Shown here piece by piece: positions 42,693 to 52,000 of a stretch of 64,000 nucleotides of DNA; positions within the stretch are counted from its first letter, which is position 1; the number at the start of each line of letters is the position of its first letter. The notes beneath the pieces are model-generated. The model saw only the letters and a list, made by a program, of their open reading frames with translations. It was not told where the DNA came from and searched no databases. The stretch is from Nostoc sp. B(2019). GTDB taxonomy: Bacteria; Cyanobacteriota; Cyanobacteriia; Cyanobacteriales; Nostocaceae. The stretch lies in NCBI RefSeq assembly GCF_010091925.1, contig NZ_WVID01000019.1, positions 1-64,000 of the forward strand, read 5' to 3'. The translations under genes and the position numbers were made by a program.

Positions 42693-43562
42693 CTAGCGTT
42701 GCTGTCCTAGTCTGAGTAGGCGGTCATTTAAGGCGATTCTTCCTAATTCAGAAATAACCTCAACTGGAACACCAACAGATGTAGCTGCTTCTAGGATTGT
42801 TACTCTGCTATTTCGCAACAAAGATAAAATTTGCTGCACTTTAGGAACAACTGGATCGCTTTTGTTGGTGTAACCCCGATTAATAGCAATTCTCAGCCCG
42901 GTTTCAATATCATCTACTCTAGCTCTGCGATTTTTATCTATTAATAGTGTCTGTTGTCCAGCGATTGCGCTACTTTCAGAAGCTGTTCGGCGTCTACGTG
43001 CAGTGCCGAAGCCTATCGGAGACGCTGCGCGTAGCTTGCTTCCCCGTAGGGGTACGGCAACATCTTCTGGTGCGTTCGCTACGCGTAGCTTGCTTCCCTG
43101 TAAGGGTACGATGATCGCATTTGCAATCTGAATACCAACATACCCAGTGTTTCTACGCACTGGAACGATATCGAAGTTGTAGAGTCGTTTTTGTCCCGTT
43201 TTGTCTACAGTTTGGACAAGTAAGTTAGTAATAGCAGTAGTGGTAGCCCCTGGAAACTTTAGCGGTTGGATTGGCCTCAGAAAAATCGTTGTAGCGCGTC
43301 CGCTTTTTAAATCTGTATCTGTGGTGTAGACCAGTCGTGAAGGGTCTGCTACCAAAATATAGGCGATCGCCTCGTCGGTTTGAGTGAAACTAATAGGCGT
43401 AGCACGTCCTGGAGTAACTTGAACCTGAATCCTATTACTTGCAGCCATATCCCGTTCAATCAAGCGATATGCAGAAGTTTGTGCTTGTACCTGTACAACA
43501 GGTATCGTTACCCCAAATAGTATTGTGGTGCTAGCAATAACAAGAGTGGCAAATTGTTTCAT
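42693..43562 (-). CDS. VirB9/TraK-like secreted protein carrying repeat-derived insertions
   Basis: A 289-residue exported protein from ATG 43562, signal peptide MKQFATLVIASTTILFGVTIPVVQVQAQ. The N-terminal domain (VTPGRATPISFTQTDEAIAYILVADPSRLVYTTDTDL, TTIFLRPIQPLKFPGATTTAITNLLVQTV) has the pattern of T4SS outer-membrane-core components and stands beside VirB10. A segment with VPLQGSKLRVA and VPLRGSKLRAA comes from two in-frame palindromic repeats (43017-43110). The C-terminus holds a helix-rich LSLLRNSRVTILEAATSVGVPVEVISELGRIAL. VirB9 is inferred from context. Confidence 0.5.
   Translation of the reverse strand: MKQFATLVIASTTILFGVTIPVVQVQAQTSAYRLIERDMAASNRIQVQVTPGRATPISFTQTDEAIAYILVADPSRLVYTTDTDLKSGRATTIFLRPIQPLKFPGATTTAITNLLVQTVDKTGQKRLYNFDIVPVRRNTGYVGIQIANAIIVPLQGSKLRVANAPEDVAVPLRGSKLRAASPIGFGTARRRRTASESSAIAGQQTLLIDKNRRARVDDIETGLRIAINRGYTNKSDPVVPKVQQILSLLRNSRVTILEAATSVGVPVEVISELGRIALNDRLLRLGQQR
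43017..43110. repeat. Two palindromic repeat units in frame inside the VirB9-like gene
   Basis: Units at 43017-43058 and 43072-43110 share the core GCGCGTAGCTTGCTTCCC(T/C)GTA and end GGGTACG. They belong to the same palindromic family as the 63-bp inverted repeat. In the protein they yield the repeated peptide VPL-GSKLR-A. Confidence 0.75.
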
Positions 43563-43721
43563 ACCAATGAAAGAATTTTGGACTAGAAGTTTTGACTTAT
43601 AAACTGTTCTAGTAATCTCAAACATTAAGTTGTAGAACGTTCAGTTTGTATCTATTCAATAGCCAGGATGCTGTAGATAACTCGACTTCAATCTGTTTGA
43701 ATTTTAAATTGCTGGCTATTT

Positions 43722-43736
43722 ATACCAAATTGGTAT
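43722..43736. promoter_or_regulatory. Operator-like palindrome ATACCAAATTGGTAT (first copy)
   Basis: A perfect 15-bp palindrome that overlaps the stop codon of the VirB10-like gene and lies 160 bp upstream of the VirB9-like start. A near-identical copy lies at 46118-46132, immediately before the VirB8-like start. Two copies at the joints of one operon suggest a common regulator. Confidence 0.5.
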
Positions 43737-45370
43737 CATTGTTCAACTTTCAAAAAACTATTGACGACAACCGAGACTTCTGTACCTTCAGGTAAATACT
43801 GGATATTGGGACGCTGTAGTAATTCCTGTACTGCTTGGTCAGAGCGTCTAGACAGACGTTCGCTGACTGGACTAAAAAAACCTTCTAGCGCCGCCGCCCA
43901 AATCTGAGGATTAGAGTTACTAGTAATAGTACTTTGGTTAAAAGTGCCACTAGAAACAACAGTGCTAGATTGAGTGCGGGGCTGATTCACTATGCTTCCC
44001 ACCTTACCCAAACTACTGAGTAATCCAACTAACAAATCTTGTTGGGCAATATCTGTCCCCACATCATTCAGCTTTTTAGCAATTAACGGTTGCTGTCCTC
44101 GACCGCGAATTAACAGAGTCTCAGCCGGAATGGTTTCCTGTTTGATTGTGCCTTGGGAGTCAGGGTAAATAAGCGCGATCGCACTAGCAGATACTAAGTT
44201 ATTCTTTTTACCTACTGCCACTGTTTTCGTTACTAAAATAGTACCAGCCGGGAGTGCCACCGTGCCATCTGTGGCTGTGAGAGGTTTGGTTAACTCGATA
44301 GCAAAGCGATCGCTGGGATTATTCCCTCCCTGATCCCAAATCATCGGCATGATAATTCTACCTGGAGCAGATGTACTCAGTGCTACCTCTTTAGTTTCAT
44401 TTACATTGAGATTGGCTAGAGCTACAGGGGTGCGATTGAGGATACCTACCATTCCTGGAGTTAAGTTATCAGTTTTACTGTTAGTGCTTTTGGAGCCAAT
44501 TAAAACTGTTTGAATACCAGGGTCTTCGGGAGTGGAAATGGATGGCCTAGCTGTTGGTTTCAAACTTGTTGGAGTTTGAGTGTTAACAGCAACTTCTGAC
44601 TGAGTTTCAGCTGCTTTAGAGTTACCGATTTGCGACTGTCCCAGGCTAGCTAGTTGGCTCCACTGCTGGAAAGGATCGACATTCCTTTCAGGCTGTCGTA
44701 TTGGTGTTGAAGCTTGATAACTAACAGGATTGGGAGAAATATACCGCACTACTGGGGGCGCAGGTTGAGAAATTCTTACAGGAGTTATTGGTGTTATGCG
44801 TGATGTAGGAGTTGTGCGCGGTGAAAAAGTCTCTTGAGGTTGAGATGGCCTTGGTTTGGGTTTATTTTGTAGGGTTGGATTTGGGGATTTAGCAGCAACA
44901 GGTTCCACTTTAAGTTGTTGCTGTTGGTCTTGAAACGCTAATCTGCTTTTCAGTTCGGCAGATTCATCTAAAACTGGTTCGCCTTTTGGAGATGTAGTAG
45001 GATTTTGGACTACTTGTTTGACAGGAGGTTTAGGTTGGAGAAATCCAAACCAGATCAGTGCTACAGATCCAATAACCATTCCCACTAAGCCAACTACTGA
45101 ACCTAGTCGAACACTAGGTTTTTCTGCTAACGGTCGCTCTACCGCTCCTTCTGCATCTTGTTTCAAGCGATATTCTTCGGAAATGAGGTGATTTGCAGTA
45201 GGGTTATAACCTGCCAACAACTGCTCCTCTTCAGGGCTGATATCATCATCAGCAACCAAAGTGGCTTGGTTAGAGCGATGATTGCCGTTAGTACTGTTGA
45301 ATTCCGGCGAAGAATCAGCAGAGTTTTCGTTTAGGTAGTCAAATTCATGGTTTTGATTTGAATTGGTCAT
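43736..45370 (-). CDS. TrbI/VirB10-family core channel protein
   Basis: A 544-residue protein. A cytoplasmic acidic N-terminus (about 1-85) is followed by one transmembrane helix (about 86-110: VGLVGMVIGSVALIWFGFL). A Pro/Gln/Thr-rich linker (about 115-300) spans the periplasm. The C-terminal domain has the TrbI pattern NPSDRFAIELTKPLTATDGTVALPAGTILVTKTVAVGKKNNLVSASAIAL and ends in a short conserved-looking helix. VirB10 couples inner- and outer-membrane parts of the channel. Confidence 0.85.
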   Translation of the reverse strand: MTNSNQNHEFDYLNENSADSSPEFNSTNGNHRSNQATLVADDDISPEEEQLLAGYNPTANHLISEEYRLKQDAEGAVERPLAEKPSVRLGSVVGLVGMVIGSVALIWFGFLQPKPPVKQVVQNPTTSPKGEPVLDESAELKSRLAFQDQQQQLKVEPVAAKSPNPTLQNKPKPRPSQPQETFSPRTTPTSRITPITPVRISQPAPPVVRYISPNPVSYQASTPIRQPERNVDPFQQWSQLASLGQSQIGNSKAAETQSEVAVNTQTPTSLKPTARPSISTPEDPGIQTVLIGSKSTNSKTDNLTPGMVGILNRTPVALANLNVNETKEVALSTSAPGRIIMPMIWDQGGNNPSDRFAIELTKPLTATDGTVALPAGTILVTKTVAVGKKNNLVSASAIALIYPDSQGTIKQETIPAETLLIRGRGQQPLIAKKLNDVGTDIAQQDLLVGLLSSLGKVGSIVNQPRTQSSTVVSSGTFNQSTITSNSNPQIWAAALEGFFSPVSERLSRRSDQAVQELLQRPNIQYLPEGTEVSVVVNSFLKVEQ

Positions 45371-45387
45371 AATTCTACCCTTTTCCT

Positions 45388-46119
45388 TTAGCGTCGTTGC
45401 TGAGAATTGAACTCAACCATCTTGGTAATTTGCAGTCCAGACGATCGCACTTCATAAATTTTCTGTTCTACCAGAGGGGCATCTTTACTTAAAGGAGATC
45501 GGGGAATCTCCACTGCTTGAACGGTAAATGTGCGGTTAAAAGGAATACGTTCATCTCTACCAGTAGTTCGGTCAACTAAGATACGGGTAGCAATCATGTC
45601 TATTTCCCATTCCCCAGGTCGTACTGCTCTCGGTTCTGACAGATAGGAAATAATAGTGGTGCTACGCAGCTGACCTGAAAAGAAGCTAGTAGGAACTAAT
45701 TCGGCAATCTTCGGCAGAGAAGCTTTGGCAAATTCCGGTTCTAGCAGCAGGGAAGCAAACCAAGTATTTGTGGGAATGCGCCCATTTCTACCAACTTGAA
45801 TGCCTTGGTCTGGTTGATTAGTGCCAGTGAGTTTGTCATCCCAGTTAAATGTTAGGGTTGTCCAGTCACTAACTACCTTTTGAATTACAGCTGGATAGCG
45901 CCAGTTGCGGTCTTGCTCAGAAATGTAGATTGTCTCACCATTTACCAACTGAGCAAAAGTCGTCTTGCGATCGGCAATTTTATTGACCCTGAAAGCGGTG
46001 AATAGAGTCAACAAAAATATGAGACCATTAAATGCAGTTAGGCAGATAAAGCAAACAGCTAGGAGGTTTTTGGCTTCTGGAAGCAATGGAGCTTGAAGTC
46101 GTTTAATTTGCAGAGTCAT
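45388..46119 (-). CDS. VirB8/TraE-like inner-membrane protein
   Basis: A 243-residue protein with one membrane helix (about 16-45: AKNLLAVCFICLTAFNGLIFLLTLFTAF) and a periplasmic part with mixed strands and helices (RNWRYPAVIQKVVSDWTTLTFNW, GEWEIDMIATRILVDRT). The architecture and the position 17 bp upstream of VirB10 fit a VirB8-like nucleation factor. I assign it by organisation more than by sequence. The palindrome at 46118-46132 overlaps its start. Confidence 0.5.
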   Translation of the reverse strand: MTLQIKRLQAPLLPEAKNLLAVCFICLTAFNGLIFLLTLFTAFRVNKIADRKTTFAQLVNGETIYISEQDRNWRYPAVIQKVVSDWTTLTFNWDDKLTGTNQPDQGIQVGRNGRIPTNTWFASLLLEPEFAKASLPKIAELVPTSFFSGQLRSTTIISYLSEPRAVRPGEWEIDMIATRILVDRTTGRDERIPFNRTFTVQAVEIPRSPLSKDAPLVEQKIYEVRSSGLQITKMVEFNSQQRR

Positions 46120-46132
46120 ACCAAATTGGCAT
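46118..46132. promoter_or_regulatory. Operator-like palindrome ATACCAAATTGGCAT (second copy)
   Basis: One mismatch from the copy at 43722-43736. It directly overlaps the ATG of the VirB8-like gene (46117-46119) on the upstream side, so a bound protein could affect promoter or translation. A short CATACCAATG at 43560 is a partial third copy. Confidence 0.5.
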
Positions 46133-46225
46133 AAGTAGTATTGTTTGAAAATCCACCGAACAGCCTTGTGTTAAAGGTTTTTAATTCGTTTTGGAAAGTT
46201 CTGATGCCTGTCTTGAAAATAGGGA

Positions 46226-46351
46226 CTAGAGACTAGTAGTTCGCCAAGTGAACTTGGCGGGGTAAAGGGGAAGGGGGAAAGGTTTTAAATCCCTTACCCT
46301 TTCCCCAGACCTCACCTAGCATTTTTGGGTTGGCAGACTACTAGAGACTAG
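46226..46351. mobile_element. MITE-like element with imperfect inverted ends
   Basis: CTAGAGACTAGTAGT (46226-46240) and ACTACTAGAGACTAG (46337-46351) pair at 12 of 15 positions. An inner perfect hairpin CGCCAAG-TGAA-CTTGGCG lies at 46242-46259, followed by a GGGG-AAGG / CCTTTCCCC purine-pyrimidine pair. Size and structure fit a small non-autonomous element, but no target duplication was seen. Confidence 0.4.
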
Positions 46352-46352
46352 A

Positions 46353-46378
46353 GACTGGGGACTGGGGACTGGGGACTA
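46353..46378. repeat. GACTGGG tandem repeat
   Basis: Three to four copies of GACTGGG lie in tandem immediately after the MITE-like element. Such short tandem arrays are common in heterocystous cyanobacteria and are likely unstable in length. Confidence 0.65.
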
Positions 46379-46785
46379 AGGGTAGGTTAATTTTCATGCC
46401 CTCGTTGTGTGATTCATCACATGACCGTTTAGCTTGAAAATAGGGAACAGGGAATAGGGGAATAAGGATTTTCATCCATTGATTGTGGGATTTTCCCGTG
46501 ATTGACTGTCTTGAAAAGTGACGCTCCTCCGTCGCTCTAAGCTTACCCCTGCTCTTAAGCAAGCTAGCGTCTCGTAGATAAGCTATGCCGTAGGCTTTAC
46601 GCTGTGCTAACGGAGAGGCGGAAGTCGGCGCACCCTGCGGGATCTTGCTACAGACTTTCCGCAAGATCCAAAATCTAAAATCCAAAACTGGTAAGTAGTA
46701 AGACAAAATTAATTACACAAATTTCGACCTGAAACCCTTATGTAGCCTAAAACCTAATGTGTAAATATTTCTGTCCGATTACTTA

Positions 46786-47904
46786 TTACCCCCTACGGAG
46801 TAGAGCAATACTGGTAGCAGTTCCAATGGCACTGCTAAAAATATCGATTAAGCCTTTGACATTGGCAGAAATGCCGTTATAAATCGCCATTCCCCCACCT
46901 CCAGCTATCAATACCGCCAAAACTGGTGCAAAGATGCTCAGGAAACATAAAAATGCTACATCAGATGCTAATTCAGCACCCGACTTCACCAGTACAACAG
47001 CTGCTAAACCTACTAAAATGTTGTAACCAAGTTGAACACCAAACAAGGAAATAAACCCTGTCAGCCATGCCCAAATAGGACGACCTTGTAATGGCAGCAA
47101 AGATAAACCAACTGCGATCGGTGCAAATAATGCCGTCAGCAGCAGAGCAGCTTCCAAAATATTTACAAAGCCCCATTGCAGGGCATACAGGATAAAGCGA
47201 ATGATGGGGATGGCAGTATCTCGAAACACACTACCTGGATCATTGGCAAACTGAACAGCAGTACCGATTTGACCAGGTAAAGTTCTATTCCAGAGAAAAC
47301 TAGCAAAATCTCGTAGTGGTTGGAGTGGAGATTTAGCTTGCTCTTCAGCTTTGGTAACAATTGCCTGTGCCTGGGCTTGCTTTGAGTTCCAGCACTCAAC
47401 TAACTCTGTACCGACTTTTCCTTGACATTCGCTATAGAGGTTTTCTAGCTGTTGTCTAGCGATACTGCTAATTGCCACATTGGTAATAGCATCTCGAAAT
47501 GTTAGTTCACCAACTTGAAGCTGAAGAACGCTTTGCACTTGGTTGTAAGCGAAGCCTCGGATAACAGTAATTGTCTTGGCCAGCATATTGCCGTTGGCCC
47601 CCAAGAAAATCATAATCACGAAGGGCCAAACAAAGATTGATGCCAGTTCTGACCATGATTGCTTTTCAATGATTTCCTTACCAGTGGTTAGTGCCACAAA
47701 TAAGATGCTGGCGGCTCCCAAGGTGATGCCCAATTTAATCAAGCCAATCCATAATGCCGAACCGAGCGGATCTAAAGTAACTAGCCAGACCGTGTTCCAC
47801 GACTCAACTGTGGCACGAGAAAGTTCTAAAGAACTGGAGATAATTTCTAGGGCATCGGATTCTCCGCCTGTTACTGGAAATGATTGAGCAATAATGTGGA
47901 TCAT
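46786..47904 (-). CDS. VirB6/TrbL-like polytopic membrane protein
   Basis: A 372-residue protein with at least six hydrophobic segments: LWIGLIKLGITLGAASILFVAL, ASIFVWPFVIMIFLGANG, FILYALQWGFVNILEAALLLTALFAPIAVGLSLL, FGVQLGYNILVGLAAVVLV and VAFLCFLSIFAPVLAVLIAGGGGMAIYNG. A periplasmic cysteine-bearing loop lies at about residues 155-205 (CQGKVGTELVECWNSK). The layout fits VirB6/TrbL, the inner-membrane part of the channel, in a T4SS gene order. Confidence 0.7.
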   Translation of the reverse strand: MIHIIAQSFPVTGGESDALEIISSSLELSRATVESWNTVWLVTLDPLGSALWIGLIKLGITLGAASILFVALTTGKEIIEKQSWSELASIFVWPFVIMIFLGANGNMLAKTITVIRGFAYNQVQSVLQLQVGELTFRDAITNVAISSIARQQLENLYSECQGKVGTELVECWNSKQAQAQAIVTKAEEQAKSPLQPLRDFASFLWNRTLPGQIGTAVQFANDPGSVFRDTAIPIIRFILYALQWGFVNILEAALLLTALFAPIAVGLSLLPLQGRPIWAWLTGFISLFGVQLGYNILVGLAAVVLVKSGAELASDVAFLCFLSIFAPVLAVLIAGGGGMAIYNGISANVKGLIDIFSSAIGTATSIALLRRG

Positions 47905-48232
47905 GAGTGTCGAAAGCGTTAGCGATCGCAGCTAAAATTGACAGGACTTACGGATAAAGAATAAGTTTGCGGATCGTCCCATAAAGCCTGCGGCATAGCT
48001 CCGCTTAGGGCGCAGCCTCTCATAGAGAAGGGAAGACACGAAGAAATGAAAGGTTTTGCGTAAGTTGTTATTGATTTACAATGTCTAATTAATTACTTAG
48101 AGGTAGTACAGGCACGGCATAAATAAACCAACCATAGCCCTACTCTTAAAACTTGCTAGAAAATAGTTAAAAAGGTTGATTAATCAGACTTTTGGCTTCC
48201 GCCCGTACTAGCTCTAAGATTCCAATTCCTAG
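47905..48232. other. 328-bp gap between VirB6-like and VirB5-like genes
   Basis: No gene visible. A palindromic-repeat-like block lies at about 47985-48035 (GCCTGCGGCATAGCTCCGC, then GCGCAGCCTCTCATAGAG). The remainder is AT-rich. A promoter of the downstream gene is expected here but I could not assign one. Confidence 0.4.
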
Positions 48233-49051
48233 CTACTGCTTGTCAGAACCAAGGGTAATGCCACCAGGCATGATCAATAACCCCGCCTGTTGAGTGGCAG
48301 CATTGCCTGCGGCAACACTCTTACGGCGATCGGCAGTATTGATGGCTGAAAGTTCCTTGGCTGTTTGAGCGGTTAAGGTGTTACTCAATGCCCTGTCAAT
48401 GCGTGCTTGCTGGGCTTCTTGAAGCATTCGCTCGTTGACGCGACTGGTAATGGCAGTCTGTTGGGATAGGTTTTGCAAAATCTGTTGGGTGACATCTAAA
48501 CTTTGGGATTCCTCACCCAAGCTGACGCTTTCTTGAGTATCTTGTTGAGTAGCTTGCTTAATTTGAGCCATCTGACTTTGGGCTGTTTGGCTCAAAGTAG
48601 CCTGATTAGCGATCTCTGTAGCAACTGTTCTAGTAGCATATTTACCAAGGTCTTCACGGATACCATAAGAGCTTTGACCATTGGTTTTGTTCTCCAAAGT
48701 TTCAGACAGCACCGCACCAGGGTCGTTGTTGGCAGAACCGTTCATAATTCCTGCCAAAACTTTGTTTAAATCTGGAATTTGAATTGCACCCAAGGCAGAA
48801 TTGAGCAGATTGCCAAGAGGATTAAATAGGTCATTTTGAGCGAAATTTTTGACATCTCCGACAAAATCATTGATTTGAGATGCTGTGTCTGCGGTGAAAA
48901 TACTACTACCAGTAGTTTTGTTACTAACAGCAGCAGCTACTGGATCTCGACCGTCGTCTTGAGTGCGAGCAAGGGCTGGACTGGCGATAGAACCAAGTTC
49001 AAAAATTAAAATCAGTGCTATCAATTTGATAAAGGTAAGTTTAGATTTCAT
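48233..49051 (-). CDS. VirB5/TrbJ-like secreted helical protein
   Basis: A 272-residue exported protein: signal peptide MKSKLTFIKLIALILIFELGSIASPALA, then a Gln/Ala-rich helical region (ATEIANQATLSQTAQSQMAQIKQATQQDTQESV, QILQNLSQQTAITSRVNERMLQEAQQARIDRAL). Long alpha-helical Gln-rich secreted proteins in this position are typical of VirB5/TrbJ. It ends in MPGGITLGSD. It probably forms a pilus tip or a periplasmic link. Confidence 0.6.
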   Translation of the reverse strand: MKSKLTFIKLIALILIFELGSIASPALARTQDDGRDPVAAAVSNKTTGSSIFTADTASQINDFVGDVKNFAQNDLFNPLGNLLNSALGAIQIPDLNKVLAGIMNGSANNDPGAVLSETLENKTNGQSSYGIREDLGKYATRTVATEIANQATLSQTAQSQMAQIKQATQQDTQESVSLGEESQSLDVTQQILQNLSQQTAITSRVNERMLQEAQQARIDRALSNTLTAQTAKELSAINTADRRKSVAAGNAATQQAGLLIMPGGITLGSDKQ

Positions 49052-49084
49052 GATTCACCTTCCTTAATGCAGTTTTTAGATATA

Positions 49085-52000
49085 TCAACTTGCAATCAGG
49101 CTACTTTCAGCCTGTTGGCCATCGTTACTTTCTTGGCGATCGCTTCCTCCTTGCAGAGATGCTCCGCTTTGGTGGAGGCTGTCCGCAGGATTTACGGCTG
49201 GGCGTAGCCAATCGCGCAATGCTGCGGTTTGATGTATCTCTTGACCAATATGCTTAAACCCTCTGTTTTCCTTCAAAGCAGGAATGTAAGCATCTGTAAA
49301 CGCTCTCAGTCCTAACAGATTGCCTTTAGCGGTATCTGGATACTGAGCCATCACCCGTTCTCGTGCTTCCCGTTCATCCTGGTTATTGGCAACACTGGCC
49401 AGCATCATTTCTCCAGGGTAAAAGCGGGTACGCCAGAATCTACCACCTGTTTCTACTAGCCAGCAGGAATAAAGGTCGCTGGTACGGGGCAAAAATGCTT
49501 CAGTCGCATTTTGACTGATAATATTGACGGGATAGCCCAGATACTGTTGGAAAGAAGCAATACCGCTACTGGTAATACGTCCGGTAATCCGGTAGGTCAT
49601 GTTCTGCATAATTTGAGCGCCTGTCGAACACTCGCAAATGGTATCCGGGTCTTGGGACATCAGCAGAACAGCAATGCCTTCTTTCCTTCCCGTGGCACAA
49701 GTTTCGCCTATAATCTGGGCAAAGCCATCTTTACGTAACAATACGGAAAGCTCATCGCCAATAAACAAACTCTTGGGATGAGATAGAGCATTACGGATAC
49801 AGGCACTGTGGGCGTTAATTGCCATTAAGTAAGCATCCTGCTCGTTACTCAATCCACTGAGGGCAAAGAATTTAATCGCCGGTAATGGGGAAAAAGTGCT
49901 GGGACGAGCGATCGCTTTTCCCAACCTAGATGCGAGTAAAGCACTAATCTGATTCTGGATTTGGTTGAGTGCTTGTCGGTCAATTTCTTCAAAGGATCTC
50001 AGATTAAGGCGCTCTCTGGTGCAGAACTTGACGAAATCTGGTAGCGTGGGTATCTGCTGCCATTCTGGTGAAAGCCAGCCCATCTCAAAGGCTCGGTTGT
50101 AGCGAGTAATAATTTCTGGGTCTTTTAAAAATACGTCCAAAGCTTTGACTAACAAGGCATCAACCCGTTGAGCTAAATGAGGATTTTTGACTTTACCCAT
50201 TGCGATCGCTGTTAATGCTTTGCGAATAAAGTCCTTCCAAGACTCCATGCGCCGTTCCCGTTCTGACTTGTCGAACCGTCGCAAATCTGGCGGTTCCAGT
50301 AGGTTACTGCTGCCACTGGAAATATCGTAATATGCTCCTTGCTCGCCCAAAAGCTCAATTGCCGTTTTGAAAGTGCTGTTACCACTGGCAGAGATATCCA
50401 TACCAACAACGGGAATATTGTTCGCTAATGCCTCTAGAGCAAAGCGCCATCCCAAAACGCTCTTTCCTGAGCCGGAAGTACCTGTAATTAGAGCGCGTCC
50501 AATCTGCTGGTGAAATAAGTCAACATAAATAGGCTTACCACCACGACTGGTAAGGAATTCCACACCTTGTTTATCGATGTCCTTGGGGACAGTTAAAGGC
50601 ATAATCCCAGCCACAGTATGGGTATCTAAAGTTATTCTGCGTTCGCTGAGATTGCCTCCGTGCAGCAACCATTTGCAGGTAATTGGCAGGGTTTGCAGCC
50701 AAATTTCCCAAGCAATATTACGCTCTCGAATTACTTTGGCAGTCTCAAAACTGTTAGCCAATAAGTTGCAAGCGTGGGTTAACTCTTGGGCGCTGTGACG
50801 ATAAACTAGAAATACAGGCGCACAGTGCAACGCTTTTGTCCCTTCGTAAAGTCGTCGTTGAGCTTCAAAAGATTCCTCCTGTTTGATTTCCGCTCCAACG
50901 TCCCGTCCCTGTCCTTTAGTTATGGCTAAAGCGCGGGCAGTTTTGGATTGTTTTGCCTGACGCGCCAGGTTGTCTTGGATTAAGAAGTCATTACTGCGGC
51001 TGATTTCAATCCAAGCTTCTGTATCATGGACGTAGCTAGAAGCAAGGATTTTCCAGACCCACTTTAGCTGCTCTTGGGCATTAGACCAGCCGACGGGGGG
51101 ATCTGTTACAACCATGACTCCACAAACCTTGCTTTTACCTGTCAGGTAAACTCGGTCATTATCTCCCCGATGTTCGGGACAAGCGGAACGTCCCTGTTGT
51201 CCTTCAATCAGTAATGTACAGATGTGCTTGTCGGTGGTTAGGGTTTCTGTTAACTCCAGTCCCGTGTCAGTCTCCTTCAGTGTAATGACTTGGGGAATAG
51301 GAGGTGCTGCACCCTCATTAAATCGATTCCAAAGCCACTGCCACAAATCTGTAGCATTGCAAGGTGTTACTTCTAAGCCAATTTTGGTATTGAGTAGCAA
51401 TTCCCATTGGATAAATCCTTGCTGAAACCCTTGCAGTAAAAGCTTTTTGAAAAACTCCTCTTGGTAAATGCGTTTGTTCCCTGTAATCAGTTCAACTGCC
51501 CAAGAGCCGAATTTTCTACATTTTTCAATCAGTCCACCCACAAAATCCTTTTGCTGTGAACCAGCTTCATCATCGCTCGTCCAAGTACAGAAGGCAATTT
51601 GATTCCAGATTTGGCGAGAACCTGCTTCCTTGAGTTGTTCCACCCGCAATTGCTCGTTGCGAAGCAGCACAGAAACTGGTTTCAAGTGGCAATCGTCTGC
51701 TAAGGCAGTAAGTGGGGTTTGGCGTTTGTGCGGTACTCGCTTGGTAGAGCCTGTCTGTAGGGGATATGACTCAGTATCATCACTATAACAGCCTGTACAA
51801 AAAGTAATTTTTTCACCGGGAGGTAGTTCTTTCAAACCCTCTTCGATAGAGTGGGCAAATTCGCTGACTTCATTTTCATGCAGCATGTCATGCAGTCCAG
51901 CGATGCGAAACCCAAACACGAGTTGATACTGAGAGTTGCCTTTATCTAATAACAGGGCAGCCACTTCACGATCATCTTTCTTAATTTCTGCAATACAGCA

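Larger units (their letters stand above)
46120..46785. other. 666-bp repeat-rich gap in the conjugation cluster
   Basis: No gene is supported. It contains an element with imperfect ends (46226-46351), a GACTGGG tandem run (46353-46378), several copies of CTTGAAAATAGGGA (about 46212, 46433) and a palindromic-repeat block near 46550-46640. This separates the VirB6-like gene from the VirB8-like gene. Confidence 0.5.

Noticed and set aside
46341-46706. A 121-residue minus-strand open frame in the gap before the VirB6-like gene
   Set aside because: It is built from the tandem GACTGGG and palindromic repeats and has no protein-like pattern or ribosome site.
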